Origin: Flavobacteriales bacterium UBA1993
GTDB lineage: Bacteria; Bacteroidota; Bacteroidia; Flavobacteriales_G; Salibacteraceae
Direction: 5' to 3'
NCBI GenBank assembly: GCA_002336485.1
Contig: DDCZ01000021.1
Coordinates: 808-7,466, forward strand
Length of the DNA stretch: 6,659 bases
Shown: one piece after another, positions 6,045 through 6,659 of the stretch
Position numbering within the stretch: the stretch's first letter is position 1
Layout: every line of letters begins with the position of its first letter
Program-made: the position numbers and the translations under genes
Notes under the pieces: generated by a model
Told to the model about the DNA's origin: nothing
The model's database searches: none
The model's input: only the letters and a program-made list of their open reading frames with translations

Positions 6045-6338
6045 CTAGTCAATGTACTTGATTAGAATATTCTGAAAATCCCTCGGGTCATATGGAATCG
6101 TATCGATGAGTTCAACATGGTGCGATACATACTCGAACGATTCATTTGAGTTACATGTGGCTTGAACAGCTTCGATGCAGCATTCTTTCAGGCTTGTGGT
6201 GCCTAGGAAGAGTAAGGATGCGGGGTCAACAAATACCAGGAACTCTACAATTGACCGTTCTGCTTCTTTGTCGTTTGAAGTCGTCTCTAATGAGTGTTGG
6301 CGTTGTCGCTGTGCACGGATCCTTAGTTGGGCATTCAT
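6045..6338 (-). CDS. Hypothetical 97-aa protein, possibly the C-terminal part of a frameshifted gene
   Basis: The frame runs from ATG 6338 to TAG 6045. The product is unrecognised. A basic N-terminus (QLRIRAQRQRQ, 4-14) is followed by a mixed hydrophobic segment (VEFLVFVDPASLLFLG, 31-46) and a C-terminal part that looks like a folded protein (IDTIPYDPRDFQNILIKYID). A stop lies four codons upstream of the ATG. A different frame (from TTG 6441) overlaps it and reads protein-like up to about 6330, so the two may be halves of one broken gene. It has no Shine-Dalgarno, is followed 26 bp later by a 69-codon frame, and all genes here run leftward. Confidence 0.42.
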   Translation of the reverse strand: MNAQLRIRAQRQRQHSLETTSNDKEAERSIVEFLVFVDPASLLFLGTTSLKECCIEAVQATCNSNESFEYVSHHVELIDTIPYDPRDFQNILIKYID

Positions 6339-6505
6339 GGGTCGAAATTAACTTGTCGTGTTTGACAAAAACAGTTCGATAGCATTCTGCCTTATAGTAG
6401 GCTTTTTGCGGCTTCATCTCTAGCGATTCCGGATTAAGCAAGCGGCCGCTCGAAGCTTCAATCCCTCGAATCGATCGGCTACATCAGAGCTCCAAAATCT
6501 CCAGT
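6339..6505. other. 167-bp stretch between the right-edge gene and the 97-codon frame
   Basis: No promoter, terminator or RNA gene is evident. The minus strand carries a frame with a TTG start at 6441 whose first 30 or so codons (with MKPQKAYYKAECYR at its third to fifth turn of sequence) look protein-like. That frame overlaps the 97-codon frame out of phase. It could be the 5' part of a decayed gene. Confidence 0.3.
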
Positions 6506-6659
6506 TCAATCCGATTCATTGTCTTCGACGATAGCTTTCATAAAGTCAAACGGTTGCCCTTTGATCTCAAGAACGTCCGGATGTGCATCAAAACTCTCAA
6601 AAAAGAAGGGGTCTCTTTCACGGCGATTCACGGCCGAAACAACATAAATACCCTCAATC
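6506..6659 (-). CDS. C-terminal 50 codons of an unrecognised gene entering from the right edge (partial)
   Basis: The minus strand is open from the right edge to a TGA at 6506-6508, giving 50 residues that begin IEGIYVVSAVNRRERDP and end KAIVEDNESD. A strand-like start (IEGIYVVSAV) leads into an acidic, aromatic segment (FFFESFDAHPD) and an amphipathic end (QPFDFMKAIVE). The composition and codon choice look like a real cytosolic protein, and the even mix of hydrophobic and charged residues argues against a shadow frame. I cannot assign a family from this piece. It runs in the same direction as the DUF2779 gene group. Confidence 0.6.
   Translation of the reverse strand, partial: IEGIYVVSAVNRRERDPFFFESFDAHPDVLEIKGQPFDFMKAIVEDNESD

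Noticed and set aside
6041..6046. AGGAGG as the ribosome binding site of the 69-codon frame
   Set aside because: It ends 22 nt before the ATG, too far for normal initiation, and no in-frame start lies closer because TAA directly precedes the ATG.
6444..6505. Cluster of restriction-like palindromes (GCGGCCGC, AAGCTT, ATCGAT) suggesting a cloning junction or attachment site
   Set aside because: A NotI-type site also occurs inside the NT5C gene near 733, no vector-like sequence follows, and no repeat pair flanks a segment.

Overview
This is a gene-dense bacterial window with no RNA genes, no CRISPR array and no recognisable insertion sequence. The host is probably a member of the Bacteroidota. 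Most starts lack a Shine-Dalgarno and have A-rich leaders, and the one clear divergent promoter region carries the Bacteroidota-type -7 element TAnnTTTG on both strands (TATCTTTG for the + gene, TATTTTTG for the - gene). This host assignment is an inference; no marker gene is present.

Layout, left to right. (1) A three-gene leftward operon reads from 2603 down to the left edge: a very acidic 246-aa protein of unknown function, a 324-aa protein with the hallmarks of a uracil-DNA-glycosylase-fold (Mug/TDG-like) enzyme, and a multi-domain protein with a central NT5C-type 5'(3')-deoxyribonucleotidase (HAD) domain that runs off the window. Gene spacings are 11 and 25 bp. (2) A 188-bp divergent promoter region separates it from a rightward single gene (2792-3562) encoding a second Mug/TDG-like protein, clearly a distant paralogue of the 324-aa protein. 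(3) Between the convergent ends at 3562 and 3808 lies a broken NT5C nucleotidase gene on the minus strand. It keeps an intact start and HAD motif I, followed at once by a stop codon and then frameshifts. (4) A 646-aa leftward gene encodes a DUF2779 protein: an N-terminal Cas4/RecB-like PD-(D/E)XK nuclease with the four-cysteine arrangement expected for an Fe-S cluster, fused to a DnaQ-like DEDD exonuclease-fold domain. (5) The right end holds two small, weakly supported minus-strand reading frames, possibly the debris of a frameshifted gene, and the C-terminal 50 codons of a further minus-strand gene entering from the right edge.

The contents look accessory: two DNA-glycosylase-like paralogues, two deoxynucleotidase genes (one dead) and a dual-nuclease protein. 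All could act on DNA bases, nucleotides or DNA ends. A nucleic-acid-targeting defence or repair module is a reasonable hypothesis, but nothing in the sequence proves it. By rough counts on sampled stretches, the glycosylase-like genes are nearer 40% G+C, while the nucleotidase and DUF2779 genes are above 50%. The window may therefore be a mosaic assembled from different sources.
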